The translations under genes and the position numbers were made by a program. A stretch of DNA of 64,000 nucleotides from Melanopsichium pennsylvanicum (lineage: Eukaryota; Basidiomycota; Ustilaginomycetes; Ustilaginales): assembly GCA_900208305.1 (NCBI GenBank), contig OAPG01000017.1, forward strand, positions 310,001 through 374,000. Direction: 5' to 3'. This document shows positions 11,088 through 21,150 of the stretch, one piece after another. The number at the start of each line of letters is the position of its first letter. Position 1 is the stretch's first letter. The notes beneath the pieces are model-generated. The model was not told where the DNA came from and searched no databases. It saw only the letters and a program-made list of their open reading frames with translations.

Positions 11088-13085
11088 ATGGCGACAACGC
11101 AACCACTCGAGGATGGAAAGTATCCGGTCAAGCTTTACGTCTACGACCTGTCTCGGGGCATGGCACGATCAATGTCGCTGGCACTGACGGGTCGTCAGAT
11201 GGACGGCATCTGGCATACGAGCATCATGGCTTGGGATCGCGAATACTTCTTCGGTCAAGGAATCTCGGTCGTGTACCCTGGGACTTCCCACCATGGAGCT
11301 CCACTGGAGACGTTCGACCTTGGCACCACCTCGATAGATCGAGAGACCTTCGAAGGCGATTTGCTTCCAGACTTGCGAGAACGTTTCGGCGCTCAAGACT
11401 ACAATCTGCTTTCGTGGAATTGCAACAATTTTACTCAAGAGGTCGCACAGATCCTCACAGGTGGTGATATCCCTGCCCACATTCGATCGCTGCCACAGGA
11501 CTTCCTCAGCACTCCGTTTGGTCAGATGTTGAGGCCCCAAATCGACGCCATGTTCCGACATCCGTCCACTGATCTCACAGCACCGGCGGTGAGCGCGTCT
11601 GACCGTTTTGGCCGCAATCTGCTGAACCAAGTCGCTTCTCGCGCCTATGCAGGCAACACGCCCGTAGAGGCTGGTCCTTCTGCGAACTCCTCCTCTTCGG
11701 ATCCTGTTCGTCACATCACGAGCAATGCCGAGCTCACAGAGATTCTATCAGTCTTTCCGTGTGTTGCCGCCCTCTTCACATCCGAGTCGTGTTCCCCATG
11801 TCGCATCATCGAGCCAGCCTTTACGGATCTTGCACACCGCTACCAAGTCGACGAATCCAAACCAGGCAATCACAAGCGAGTAGCTTTCGTGCAAGTCGAG
11901 TCCAATGCTGCTACCACAAATTTATTCTCTCAATGGAGCGTTACCGCTACACCAACTGTCAAGTTTTTCTCTTTCAGCAAAGAATCGAATCAGGTCAGAG
12001 GAGCAGATGTCGGCGAGCTCAAGATAGCTGTCGACTTGATGCTCTTTGAGGCGTATCCACCTCACCCTCACTCTCGCCTCTCTAAGCCTCTGAAAGCGAT
12101 CAATGCTCTCCCCTCGAAGCCTCATCGCTACTCGGTCACCCCCAATCTCGCTTCGCTCTTACAGAAAATCGACACAACCATCGCACAACATCCGGCCAAA
12201 AGTTTTGCAGAGAAGGCCGATCTGCAGCTGACACGCAAGACTATTGCCTCAACCTGGATTCCGTGGCTGGAAGCGAACCGCCACGGCAAGAGTGGCCGGC
12301 CACCTCCCACTTCTCTGGCCGAGGATTCTGCTCACGTGGCCGAGCAGCTTGCAGACACACTACCCATTGACTCTCTTTTCCCGATCCTCGACCTGTTCCG
12401 CTTGTCAGCTTTACACGAATCCTTTGTACGAGCCGCTTTCCGAAACTCAGCTGCAGCAGATCGCAAAGAGGTCAATGGGATCAGCCGCATCTTATCCCAC
12501 GTCTCTGACCTGGCTTACAAAAATGAATGGTCCGCCACCCATCGACCGCTCTTTCTCACCGCGGCGCGACTGATGACGAATCTCGCGGCGTCGACATCGT
12601 TCACCGAAGTAATTGAATCTCACGAGCCCATCCGTAGCCTCGCCCTTGAGCTTGCAACCAGCCTCCTACTCTGCCCCGACACCTCAGTTCGTAGCGCTGC
12701 AGCCACTGCAGCCTTTAATTTAGCCCTTCACCAGCATGCGGAGCGTGCCGACTGGGTGAACCGCGATGCTCAGGCCCCACCAATGCTCGGCAGTCGCCTG
12801 GGCGAAACGTGGGAAACTGAGCTAGCGTCTGCATTGCTTCAGGCCATTGTTAATGAAGAAGAGTCGGATGAGACACTGCATCGTTTGCTAGCGGCCATGA
12901 TGCTTCATGTTCATCTATCACAATACTGGAGCGAAAGCGTAGGTCCGATGCTCCAGGTTCTGGAGGCAGATTCGGCGATGATGGAGAAGCAGAAGGGTGA
13001 GCTTGTGAAAGCGTCGGAGAAGAAGACGGAATTGACCCGGCTTCTGGAAGACTTGATTCATCTTTTGTTTGCGGATACCGCTTAG
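11088..13085 (+). CDS. PPPDE (DeSI-like) peptidase with thioredoxin and PUL domains
   Basis: Single exon, 665 residues, ATG preceded by AAAACA. Residues 10-150 are a PPPDE/DUF862 domain (DeSI family of papain-fold deSUMOylating/deubiquitinating isopeptidases). Its catalytic pair is His43 (GIWHTSIMAW) and Cys112 (LLSWNCNNFTQE). Residues 205-310 are a thioredoxin fold with a CSPC motif (235-238). The C-terminal half (about 400-660) is helical and fits a PUL domain, the module that lets Ufd3/PLAP bind Cdc48/p97. This three-part order is known in fungi and suggests a Cdc48-linked SUMO or ubiquitin isopeptidase. It lies head-to-head with a second thioredoxin gene of the proteasome-linked TXNL1 type. 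Confidence 0.85.
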   Translation: MATTQPLEDGKYPVKLYVYDLSRGMARSMSLALTGRQMDGIWHTSIMAWDREYFFGQGISVVYPGTSHHGAPLETFDLGTTSIDRETFEGDLLPDLRERFGAQDYNLLSWNCNNFTQEVAQILTGGDIPAHIRSLPQDFLSTPFGQMLRPQIDAMFRHPSTDLTAPAVSASDRFGRNLLNQVASRAYAGNTPVEAGPSANSSSSDPVRHITSNAELTEILSVFPCVAALFTSESCSPCRIIEPAFTDLAHRYQVDESKPGNHKRVAFVQVESNAATTNLFSQWSVTATPTVKFFSFSKESNQVRGADVGELKIAVDLMLFEAYPPHPHSRLSKPLKAINALPSKPHRYSVTPNLASLLQKIDTTIAQHPAKSFAEKADLQLTRKTIASTWIPWLEANRHGKSGRPPPTSLAEDSAHVAEQLADTLPIDSLFPILDLFRLSALHESFVRAAFRNSAAADRKEVNGISRILSHVSDLAYKNEWSATHRPLFLTAARLMTNLAASTSFTEVIESHEPIRSLALELATSLLLCPDTSVRSAAATAAFNLALHQHAERADWVNRDAQAPPMLGSRLGETWETELASALLQAIVNEEESDETLHRLLAAMMLHVHLSQYWSESVGPMLQVLEADSAMMEKQKGELVKASEKKTELTRLLEDLIHLLFADTA

Positions 13086-13289
13086 ATGGCTCGAATGCAA
13101 TACAAAATGATGCGAAGCAGCCAATTCTTGACGATACGGATCCCAGTTTGGCCTATTGCTGCATGGAATTTCACACTGGTCGTGACTCGTCCGTGGGAAT
13201 GCAGTAGTGTTTGAACGAGTTGGCCAAAGTGAGTCGGATCGTTGAAGAGTGAAAAGCGACGGCTGCCTCGTATCCTATGGCATGTGTAA

Positions 13290-14720
13290 TTCTGTGATTG
13301 GACGACGCGTTTCAAAGTATGGGTGACCTCTCCAGAGATCGGATCGGTCTCTGAGATGGTTTCTCTACTTAAAACGTCGACCGGTATCGACGGCAATGCT
13401 TCTGGTACTCGCTTGACATTTTTAAGCCATCACGGCTTGATATTTGGGCTCATCAATATTATCGGCAATTTAGGTACCGTCTTCGCCGATCAGAGCTATC
13501 ATCAACGCTCTATCGCCTCCAATCCGGCTACAGCAGCTCGAGCTTTCCTTCTAGGGGGTTCTGCATGGTTTGCAATCCCTTTCCTCTTCTCCATGACGAT
13601 GGGTCTCAGTGCTAGAGGCCTACTCTTCTCCGGAAACTCACTGATGCCACGTTTCACTGCCGAAGATGTAACTGCAGGTCTTGCTGCTCCTGCAGCTGGA
13701 GTTGTTTTGGCAGGAAAGGCAGGCGCGGTGGCCATGCTTATCCTCCTTTTCCTCGCTGTCACTTCTGCTTCATCGGCACAGCAAGTCGCTGTGGCATCGG
13801 TTCTCACGTTTGACGTCTACAAGCCTTACTTTCAGCCCGAGGCCACCAAGCGTCAGGTCTTCATCATGAGCCATGTCAGTGTGCTCATCTGGGCGGTTGT
13901 CATGGCGCTGTTCGGTACCATTTTCCATTATGCCGGAATCTCACTTGGGTGGCTTTACTTGGCACAAGGTATCATCATTGCTCCTGCTGTCGTTCCCATA
14001 TTCTGTGGTCTGGTGTGGACCAAGACGAACAGGTTGGCTTGTTTGATTGCCATGGAGATCGGGATCGGTAGCGGTATCATTGCTTGGCTAGTGACTGCAA
14101 GCAGCCTTTATGGCGAGGTCACGGTCGCATCTACAGGCAAAGATTATCCAACTCTGGCTGGAAATTGTGTTTCCCTCGGCGTCTCAGCAATCATCACGGT
14201 TGTCGGTAGCATGGTTCGTCCCGAGAAAGAAGATCACTTCGTCCTGACTAGGGGCATTAATGCTCCCGCAGATGTCGTAGAGCGTATGGTAGCCAATTCC
14301 GGCCGCACCTCGCCCGGCTCCACCAGCCCCGACGAAAAACCTCAGTTCGATAGCGAAAAGGCTCCCGCTACCCGTGCGGTAGGCTACACCATCGAGAGTG
14401 TGGACTACATCAAAGCAGCAGGACTGGACGCAGCCGAGCTTCGCAGGACACTTAGACTCACCAGCTGGGTCAGGGTGGTTGCATCCTTTGTCTTGTGCAT
14501 TTTGATTCCAGCTTGTCTAGCTTCGAGGAAGGTGTGGGACTCCACAGGTTTGGCTGCATACATTTGGGTCGGATTCGTTTGGCTGATTTGGACAACTCTG
14601 GCTGTGGGTATCTTGCCCATTTGGGAGTCGAGGCATGAGTTGATGGCTATTTTGAAGGGGATCGCAAAGGACATGTCGGGTGGAAATGGCAAGTATCAGG
14701 ATGGTAGCGCAGGCTCATAA
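13290..14720 (+). pseudogene. 5'-truncated DUR3-like urea/polyamine symporter
   Basis: The frame is open from a TAA at 13287; its first Met codon is at 13356 (454 codons to the stop). The protein matches the second half of DUR3-type sodium:solute symporter family transporters: LIFGLINIIGNLGTVFADQ, then FAIPFLFSMTMGLSARGL, LILLFLAVTSASSAQQVA and SVLTFDVYKPYF, then the long cytosolic loop and the usual final helices. DUR3 proteins are about 650-730 residues, so roughly 270 residues with the first half of the membrane helices are missing. The upstream gene ends at 13085, leaving only about 240 bases, so no upstream exons can be accommodated. The remaining frame has no internal damage, which suggests a recent truncation or a retained partial product. 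Transport activity is unlikely without the N-terminal core helices. Confidence 0.7.
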
Positions 14721-15470
14721 GTCAGATTGCTTTACACTCGTAGCGCTGTCAACACCGAGTCTAATCATGGAGTACTATTCGTGTGCTCTCGATTTGTGTT
14801 CTTCAAAAAGATGTGAACGAGTGTGTGTTGTTCGTGATGTTGTGAGAAACGTTGCCAGGGAGACCGTCCGCGAAGTTCGACAGGTACCCAAACGTGGGAC
14901 GAAGAATAAGAAAAGGTCCGAGTGAGGTGGAGGTGGGTGGATGCTTCTGATGACTGAGCTTCAACGCCCGTCTTCTGTGAATTTGGCTGTAACTTAATCG
15001 GAGTTGCCGAAATTTCGCGAAGGGTGTGCAGGGGCCAAGCTCAGCTTGGTTCACTTAAAGTGCCGAATCAGATTTCAAATAATGTTGTTCGACCTTATCA
15101 GACACCCCTTCCCGATCCTCAAACACACCACCTCAAGAGCATCTATTCCTTACTGCCTTTCTCAGTGACACAGAGAGTTAAAGAAAGGATTTATTCAAGG
15201 CACACTTTTCAAGGCTGTCTACATCTCGAAGCTACCCCTCGTTCTTACCCTTGCAGCTGAAGTATTCAACCAAGCTCTATACCCGGAAGCACAGGCAACA
15301 CCACTGGACGGCTCCGTCAAACAGAAGCTACAGGTCGATTGAGCCGACTCGCAACACTATCATCAACGACCTCAAATAAAAATCTCGTTTCATCAGCACT
15401 GACACTGACTCCACCACCTCGACACGAGCGTCGATCCCAGCCCTTTATCTCACAAACAACCATCACCGCG
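14721..15470 (+). promoter_or_regulatory. DUR3 remnant 3' flank and DnaJ gene promoter/leader
   Basis: This 750-base non-coding stretch carries the 3' flank of the transporter remnant and the DnaJ promoter. It includes a perfect heat shock element at 15009-15021. A frame open upstream of the DnaJ ATG (from 15339) has no ATG before 15471 and reads as leader. Confidence 0.6.
15009..15021. promoter_or_regulatory. Heat shock element (GAAnnTTCnnGAA)
   Basis: The sequence GAAATTTCGCGAA is a perfect three-unit inverted array of nGAAn, the binding site of the Hsf1 trimer. It lies about 450 bases before the DnaJ ATG, on the side from which that gene is transcribed. Three perfect units make chance less likely, and the downstream gene is a co-chaperone, which fits Hsf1 control. 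Confidence 0.6.
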
Positions 15471-16553
15471 ATGACTCGGTTCCCAGAAGTCGATCCCTAT
15501 ACAGTCCTCAACGTCCCCCGCGGATGCTCACATAGCGACATCAAGGCTGCCTACAAGAAAGCTGCGCTTTCATCGCACCCGGATCGTGCACCATTCGCGG
15601 AGAAAGAAGCAGCCACCGCGAGGTTCAAAGTTGTCGGAGAGGCCTACGAGTTTTTATCCGACCCTCGCAAACGGAGGGACTACGATAACTTTGGCCCTGG
15701 AGGTGATGGTGGACTTGGAGCGGGTTCCTTCGGCGGATCGTCGAATCCCGAGTACGAGGACGACGAGAGCCGGAAGCATTTTGGTACAAGCCCAGATGGA
15801 GTGCCATTCAGCTTCATGTGGGAAAGCAGTGCGGATTCGGCAAGAAGGGCACAAGCGGGCAGGAGAGCCGGAAGGCCGTTTGGAGCAGATGGGCTCGATC
15901 CATTTGAACTGTTCAACATGATGTTCTCGAAAGAATTTGGCTCGAGCGCGATGGGTGGGGGTGGCAACGTTCGGGAAGGTGGGCATGATCCCTTCGGTAT
16001 GATGGGAGGTGGGACGGGAAACAGTTTGTTCGGCGACAATGACCCGTTCTTACAAAATCACAGGAGAATGGCTGATAGCATGGGTTTTGCATTCGGCGCC
16101 CCACCACAGCCGATGCGAAGCGGTCCACCGATGGGTATGGCAAGTATGCAATCTCAAATGTTCTCAGGAGCACCATTTGCTACCAGCGGCTTCAGCAGTA
16201 GTAGCAACAGCAGCAGTACGACCTACGGTGGTTTCGGTGGAATTAGTGAAAGCACTACCACGAGGATTGTAAATGGGAGGAAAGAGACAGTCACGCGAAG
16301 GATGGATGAGAGGGGAAATGAAACAGTGCATACGCAAACGCCAGAGGGCAATTCGGTCTTTGTGAATGGTGTACAGCAGGCGACCCACCCATTGTTGGGG
16401 AATGTCACATCCACGAGCTCGAATGCATTGCCAAGTACTCGGGATGGAAGGAATGCGGATATGGGGGCATCAGCAGAGAATCCTATCGTGGTGGACTCCG
16501 GATCGGAACCGCAGACACCGAGTTCCACAGCGGGATTCGGGATGAGGTTCTGA
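15471..16553 (+). CDS. DnaJ (Hsp40) co-chaperone, DNAJB6-like
   Basis: A 360-residue protein starting at the ATG in ACCGCGATGACT; the J domain begins seven residues later. The J domain (about 7-73) has the HPD tripeptide in LSSHPDRAPF and ends with DPRKRRDYDNFGPGGDGG. It activates Hsp70 ATPase. A Gly/Phe-rich region follows, then FDPFELFNMMF-type segments (DGLDPFELFNMMFSKEF) and a Ser/Thr-rich stretch (SGFSSSSNSSSTTYGG). The region after it (ESTTTRIVNGRKETVTRR) resembles the post-J part of DNAJB6/DNAJB2-type chaperones, which hold aggregation-prone clients. It has no zinc-finger domain. It is probably cytosolic or nuclear. The heat shock element upstream supports stress induction. Confidence 0.85.
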   Translation: MTRFPEVDPYTVLNVPRGCSHSDIKAAYKKAALSSHPDRAPFAEKEAATARFKVVGEAYEFLSDPRKRRDYDNFGPGGDGGLGAGSFGGSSNPEYEDDESRKHFGTSPDGVPFSFMWESSADSARRAQAGRRAGRPFGADGLDPFELFNMMFSKEFGSSAMGGGGNVREGGHDPFGMMGGGTGNSLFGDNDPFLQNHRRMADSMGFAFGAPPQPMRSGPPMGMASMQSQMFSGAPFATSGFSSSSNSSSTTYGGFGGISESTTTRIVNGRKETVTRRMDERGNETVHTQTPEGNSVFVNGVQQATHPLLGNVTSTSSNALPSTRDGRNADMGASAENPIVVDSGSEPQTPSSTAGFGMRF

Positions 16554-16834
16554 GATCTAGGTTGGTGGCATCATTGGCACATATTCCTTCTCGTGTTAGT
16601 CCGGCGGCTCTCCGATGAATCTCATCATCGTTTCAACCTCATCTGCATCGTCACACTGTGTCACACGTCTCTCAGGTGGAGATGTTTGGCACGTCTGGCC
16701 ATAAGGATAGAGTGCGTGTACTACTGATACAATTGGTGATTTTATGAGCTTTGTGTGTCGCTTCAGCATGATCGAAGACCGATTCTGGTTTTGAAATGGG
16801 TAGTGACAAACTTCGGAGAGGATGAGGTAGTTAT

Positions 16835-17167
16835 TTAGGGCTTGATTCCCTTGGCCTCGAGCATCTTCCTCTCCTCCTCCTCGATCTGCTCATCAATCTT
16901 TGCGCCTCGGCTTGGCTCGTTGCCGTTTGCACGTGCTGCGTCCGTAGGTTTTTCATTCTGCTTGGCTTTCTCGGCCTCGCGAGCTTCCTTCTCCTCCTTG
17001 CCGGCTTGGGCGAGCTTGTTCTTGATAGACTTTTCGTCCTTGGCATCCAGGGACTGGTGGGATTCGGGCTGACCCTTCTCGTGGTCCTTACGGTTGTCAT
17101 TGTGGTGCATGCCAACATCAGGGTTGGGGCCAGGGGCGTTGCGCTGGTCGCCATCGGCGCTGATCAT
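16835..17167 (-). CDS. Small conserved acidic/charged protein, unknown function
   Basis: A 110-residue highly charged protein starting at the ATG of ATGATCAGCGCC. It has no membrane segment and is Glu/Lys-rich. The central segment SLDAKDEKSIKNKLAQAGKE and the later GNEPSRGAKIDEQI resemble a family of small fungal hypothetical proteins that share a DEKSIKNK-type and a GNEPS-GAKID-type motif. It is probably disordered or helical. Its 3' end converges with the DnaJ gene. A 5' non-coding or coding exon is possible, because the ATG lies just before an AG. Function is unknown. Confidence 0.6.
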   Translation of the reverse strand: MISADGDQRNAPGPNPDVGMHHNDNRKDHEKGQPESHQSLDAKDEKSIKNKLAQAGKEEKEAREAEKAKQNEKPTDAARANGNEPSRGAKIDEQIEEEERKMLEAKGIKP

Positions 17168-18326
17168 TGGAGGTAAGGCGATACAGCAAGAAATATTACA
17201 TTGTCAGCTCAATTGGTCGAAAGAAGAAAGTGGAGCAGGAAGAATCATGCGTGAGAAGAGCTGCTGATATTGATACCTACGTGTGAGTCTCGTACTGGGA
17301 TTTAGTCGACATATTAAAGCTGTGTGTTATAGGTTGTGGAGAAGGGAGATGGTTGCGAAGGAAAGGTTATATACTCACCGAAGGCCCCCTTCTGCATTAA
17401 TCTCCAAATTAGAGGCTCGGCAGCGTATTACTCGAGAACCTCCAATCAGGGCTCAACGCTACGTCCACCCTGCAACTTTCTGCGGGACAACGTAGTGGCA
17501 GGTCCTGATCCCCAGCCAATTGCAGCTTCAGACCTTCTAGGACGCTGCCTCGCTCAGGCTCAGAGCTCGAAAGCAGCGTTTCTAAGTTTGGAGTTGTCGT
17601 ACCCGGCACAACGGAGCTGAGGAAGAGCGCTGCGGCTACCACTCAGCAATGCAGCACTCAAGCGCAGCTCCACGTCATATAAGCAATTACCAATTTTAGG
17701 GCAGGAACGCCGTCGCTTCTGGAACTAGCGGTTTCATTCGAAAAAGCAACTCCACCATGGGTAGAAAGCTTGTGATAGCTGTGACGATGTGCCTGCTTGC
17801 CATCATCTTCTCTCGGTCAAGGTTGGCGATCCGGTACGATAGTGTGAGCATCGTGCCTGGTTGGACAAAAATAGGAGCGCTTGATTGGGTGTCGAGTAAC
17901 TGCAGCTTCTCGCCGTTGCGTCATCGAGCGCTTTGGCTTGTGGAGGTCTATGGCCGGTAAAACCCCGACTTTCCAGATGGCAGGTGACAGACGAAGGAAA
18001 CATGTCGATCTCACATTTGTAAAATAGTTCACCTTTCCGTGCGTGTTATCGGTGAAGACAGGCAATATCTGGAAGAGTGACAGCGAGCTTCCTTTTTTTT
18101 TTTGGAAGCACAAGCAAAGCGCGAACACACGGACCCGCAACACGTCTCTTCTCCTCTGCTTCGCTCGCTTGTGAGCTGGACCCTGGGGACCACTTTGTGA
18201 GTGTGCGGTTAACTTACACGAGCCAGCCACTAGTGCAGGTTGCTCTCCATCACACTTGGCACCACCGACACAAGAAAGCTTGCTTTTTCAACAATGGCTC
18301 CCGTGTACAACATTTAAAACCTACAT
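17168..18326. other. Intergenic region before OPT transporter
   Basis: This 1.16 kb divergent region serves the small acidic protein and the OPT gene. It contains a T run (18091-18100) and a 67-codon frame at 17757-17960 whose ATG has a CACCATGG context and a hydrophobic start (VIAVTMCLLAIIF). I cannot support that frame further. Nothing else is recognisable. Confidence 0.4.
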
Positions 18327-20822
18327 ATGCACGGCACCACCTCGCAGACGTCATCGCCTGGAGGCGCAGAGCCAAATCAATCCCTACCCTACATAGCTCG
18401 CCGGTCACGAACCAAATCCAGATCTGCGTATCATCAACAACACCATAAAGGTCTGGGTCAAGATTCCGACGAAGACGCTACAACTATTCAAATGGACATT
18501 GACGACGAGTATGAACTTGATCATAGGGCGAGTAAGCAGCGTGCAGATCAAGACGATGATGATGAGGTGGAGGACGTGGGGGAAGATGCGCTCATGCTCG
18601 GCCCTGCTTCTACGTCAGGAGGTCCCGATGAGGAGGCAATCGAGCTGACAACAAGCAAGTCAAGAAGAAGAGGAGGTCGGAGACATGGCTCAACAGGCAG
18701 TATTTCGGATAAATACGGTCTTGATGATCCTATGCATCTCGTCAGCAAGGCCGTACCGGAACATGACGATCCCACACTGCCGGCGCTTACTTGGAGAGCA
18801 TTGATGATTGGATCGTTCTTCTGCGTTATCGGTGCGGCGATAGCACAGCTCTTCTTCTACAAGTCCAACTCTCCCAGCTTCAGCAGCTACTTTGTTATCC
18901 TGATATCCCTTCCCATGGGTCGTTGGTTGGCGAATCGGCTGCCAGAACGCACCGTCAAGCTCGGGAAATGGTCAGTGGAGCTCAACCCAGGACCGTTCAG
19001 CATCAAGGAACACATGTTGGTCGCCATCATCGCTTCATCCGGCGCTACCTCGGCGTACGCGAGTGACATTATCAACATTCAAGAACTCTTCTACCACCAG
19101 CATATGAATTGGCTCTCTTCCCTCACTCTTCTCATTACTACTCAAGTGCTCGGTTTCGGTTTTGCAGGAATGGTAACCAACCTCCTCGTCAAACCCACAT
19201 CGATGATTTGGCCCAGCACTCTCGTCACTACATCCCTCTTTCACACCCTTCACGATAAGGCAGCACCAAACACTCGAGCCCGATTGCGCCTTTTCGCACT
19301 TGCCTTTGTCGGCATCTATGTTTACCAATTCCTACCCGCCCTCATCGCACCTACTCTCTCTTCCGTTGCGATGTTGTGTTTAGTGGACAACAAGATCCCC
19401 GCATTCCGCTACCTCAGCTCGGGCTATCACGGCCTTGGCTTCTTGAACCTCACCTTTGACTGGAATGCCGCTGGAATGAGCGGTCCATTCTATCAACCGT
19501 GGTGGGCAGCGCTCAACTTCTACGCCGGTTTTGCTGGGATGATGTACATCATCATGCCTATCCTCTATTGGGGTTTTAACTTTTGGAACGCTCAAGATTA
19601 CCCAGAGATCCTCAGTGCGGGGCTATACAACAAGGATCACAAGAAGTTTGCGGTCGATACATTGTTAAATAAGGACAATACACTGAATGGGCAAGCTTGG
19701 GAGCAGCAAAAACCGATGTTGTTGACTCCGTACTTTGCCTTGTCGTATGGGTTGGGATTTGCGACGCTGACGAGCACGGTCACGCATGTGTTGCTGTGGC
19801 ACTGGAAGGACATCAAGAAGGCAGCCAGCAATGCGGTGCACGACGACGTACATAACAGGTTGATGAGGGCCTACGAGCCTGTGCCGAGAAAGTGGTATGC
19901 GACTACGTTTGCGTTGACCACGGCAGCAGCGGTGGCTTTAGTGGTCTTGACGCCAACGTTGCAGTTGCCGGTGTGGGCATTGTTGTTGGCGATAGCGATG
20001 GGATTGCTGTTCATCGCTCCGTTGGGGATCTTGCGAGCAGTTTCTGATACGGGAGTGGGTTTGAACATCATTTCTGAGTTCGTCATCGGTTACATCATGC
20101 CCGGCAATCCGATCGGCAACATTCTCTTCAAGACTATGGCATACATGTCTCTAAACCAAGCCCTCGATCTCGTTAACGATCTCAAACTTGGGCATTACAT
20201 CAAGATCCCACCCAAGCATATGTTCGTAGCTCAGCTTTGGGGAACGATGATCGGATGCGTTGTCAACCTCATAGTTGTCAACATTGTTCTTGATCCCGCT
20301 TCCGGCTATCGAGCCTTTCTTGATGGTACAGTGGAGGATCCCTCGGGCCAGTGGGACGGGAGGAAAGTACACATCTTCTTCTCCGCCTCTGTCATCTGGG
20401 GTCTCGTCGGTCCAGCTGAATTCTTCTCTGGCGCCTACCGAAAGCTGTATTCGGGATTCTTGTTTGGTGCGATACTTCCTTTCGTCCCTTATCTCTTGTA
20501 CAAGAAGTACCAGATCAAGTGGTTGCCGAAGGTCGCCATACCGATCATCCTTCATTCAGCTGCCTTGCCACCTGCGGTGCCGACAAACGTCATCATGACC
20601 GGCTTCTTCTTCTCCTGGCTTTCTCAAAAGCATTTGAGGGAGAAACACCCAGTTTGGTTCGAAAAGTTCAATTACGTTCTTTCAGCTGCATTGGATGCGG
20701 GTGCCAGTGTCAATGCTCTTACCATCTTTGTGTTGACACTGACATTGTTGAAGTGGGCACCGGTACCACATTGGGCAGCGAACCCTTTGCAGGATGCTGA
20801 ACACTGTAAGACGAGTTTATAG
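18327..20822 (+). CDS. Oligopeptide transporter (OPT family)
   Basis: Single exon, 831 residues, the usual length for fungal OPT proteins. The N-terminal 145 residues are hydrophilic, with an Asp/Glu-rich stretch. The OPT core begins at DPTLPALTWRALMIG and carries the family motif NPGPFSIKEH (about 216-225). Some 14-16 membrane helices follow, with GPFYQPWWAALNFYAGF and GYIMPGNPIGN among the conserved loops. Members carry tetra- and pentapeptides, glutathione or metal-siderophore complexes with protons across the plasma membrane. The substrate cannot be assigned. Neighbours do not suggest a pathway. Confidence 0.92.
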   Translation: MHGTTSQTSSPGGAEPNQSLPYIARRSRTKSRSAYHQQHHKGLGQDSDEDATTIQMDIDDEYELDHRASKQRADQDDDDEVEDVGEDALMLGPASTSGGPDEEAIELTTSKSRRRGGRRHGSTGSISDKYGLDDPMHLVSKAVPEHDDPTLPALTWRALMIGSFFCVIGAAIAQLFFYKSNSPSFSSYFVILISLPMGRWLANRLPERTVKLGKWSVELNPGPFSIKEHMLVAIIASSGATSAYASDIINIQELFYHQHMNWLSSLTLLITTQVLGFGFAGMVTNLLVKPTSMIWPSTLVTTSLFHTLHDKAAPNTRARLRLFALAFVGIYVYQFLPALIAPTLSSVAMLCLVDNKIPAFRYLSSGYHGLGFLNLTFDWNAAGMSGPFYQPWWAALNFYAGFAGMMYIIMPILYWGFNFWNAQDYPEILSAGLYNKDHKKFAVDTLLNKDNTLNGQAWEQQKPMLLTPYFALSYGLGFATLTSTVTHVLLWHWKDIKKAASNAVHDDVHNRLMRAYEPVPRKWYATTFALTTAAAVALVVLTPTLQLPVWALLLAIAMGLLFIAPLGILRAVSDTGVGLNIISEFVIGYIMPGNPIGNILFKTMAYMSLNQALDLVNDLKLGHYIKIPPKHMFVAQLWGTMIGCVVNLIVVNIVLDPASGYRAFLDGTVEDPSGQWDGRKVHIFFSASVIWGLVGPAEFFSGAYRKLYSGFLFGAILPFVPYLLYKKYQIKWLPKVAIPIILHSAALPPAVPTNVIMTGFFFSWLSQKHLREKHPVWFEKFNYVLSAALDAGASVNALTIFVLTLTLLKWAPVPHWAANPLQDAEHCKTSL

Positions 20823-21150
20823 TTTTGTTTTGTTTTGTTTTTCCCTTTTAAGACCAAGCGTTCCGGTTCACCTTAGATGATGCAACTCCGTTGTTTTCTT
20901 CGAGCAGCGCAGTGCGCGGAAGGCCTGTGGGGAGCTGTTGAGAAATGGCGGCCGCTCTGTACAAGTCTCGACGTGAACGGATCGGATGCTGGCAGCACAA
21001 TCGCGATCCGATGCGAAAGACATGTCTGATGGGAAAAACGAATCTGAATGACTGAATCGATACTGACACAAATACACAAAAGGATGAAAAAGGGAAGAAC
21101 AATGCCGAGCCAGAAGCAGTGATGTACGGATGTTGGCAATGACGATGCGC
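20823..21150. other. Convergent 3' region OPT / gar1 with (TTTTG) repeat
   Basis: Non-coding 328 bases between two converging genes. A short (GTTTT)-type repeat (about 20823-20842) directly follows the OPT stop. It is T-rich and probably lies in the OPT 3' UTR. Confidence 0.6.

Noticed and set aside
13082..13396. Minus-strand frame overlapping the start of the DUR3 remnant
   Set aside because: It overlaps DUR3 coding sequence and the stop of the upstream gene, and no family is recognisable, so it is probably chance.
17757..17960. 67-codon frame with a CACCATGG start and hydrophobic N-terminus
   Set aside because: Could be a tiny secreted peptide, but there is no cleavage site I trust, no conserved motif and no second line of evidence.
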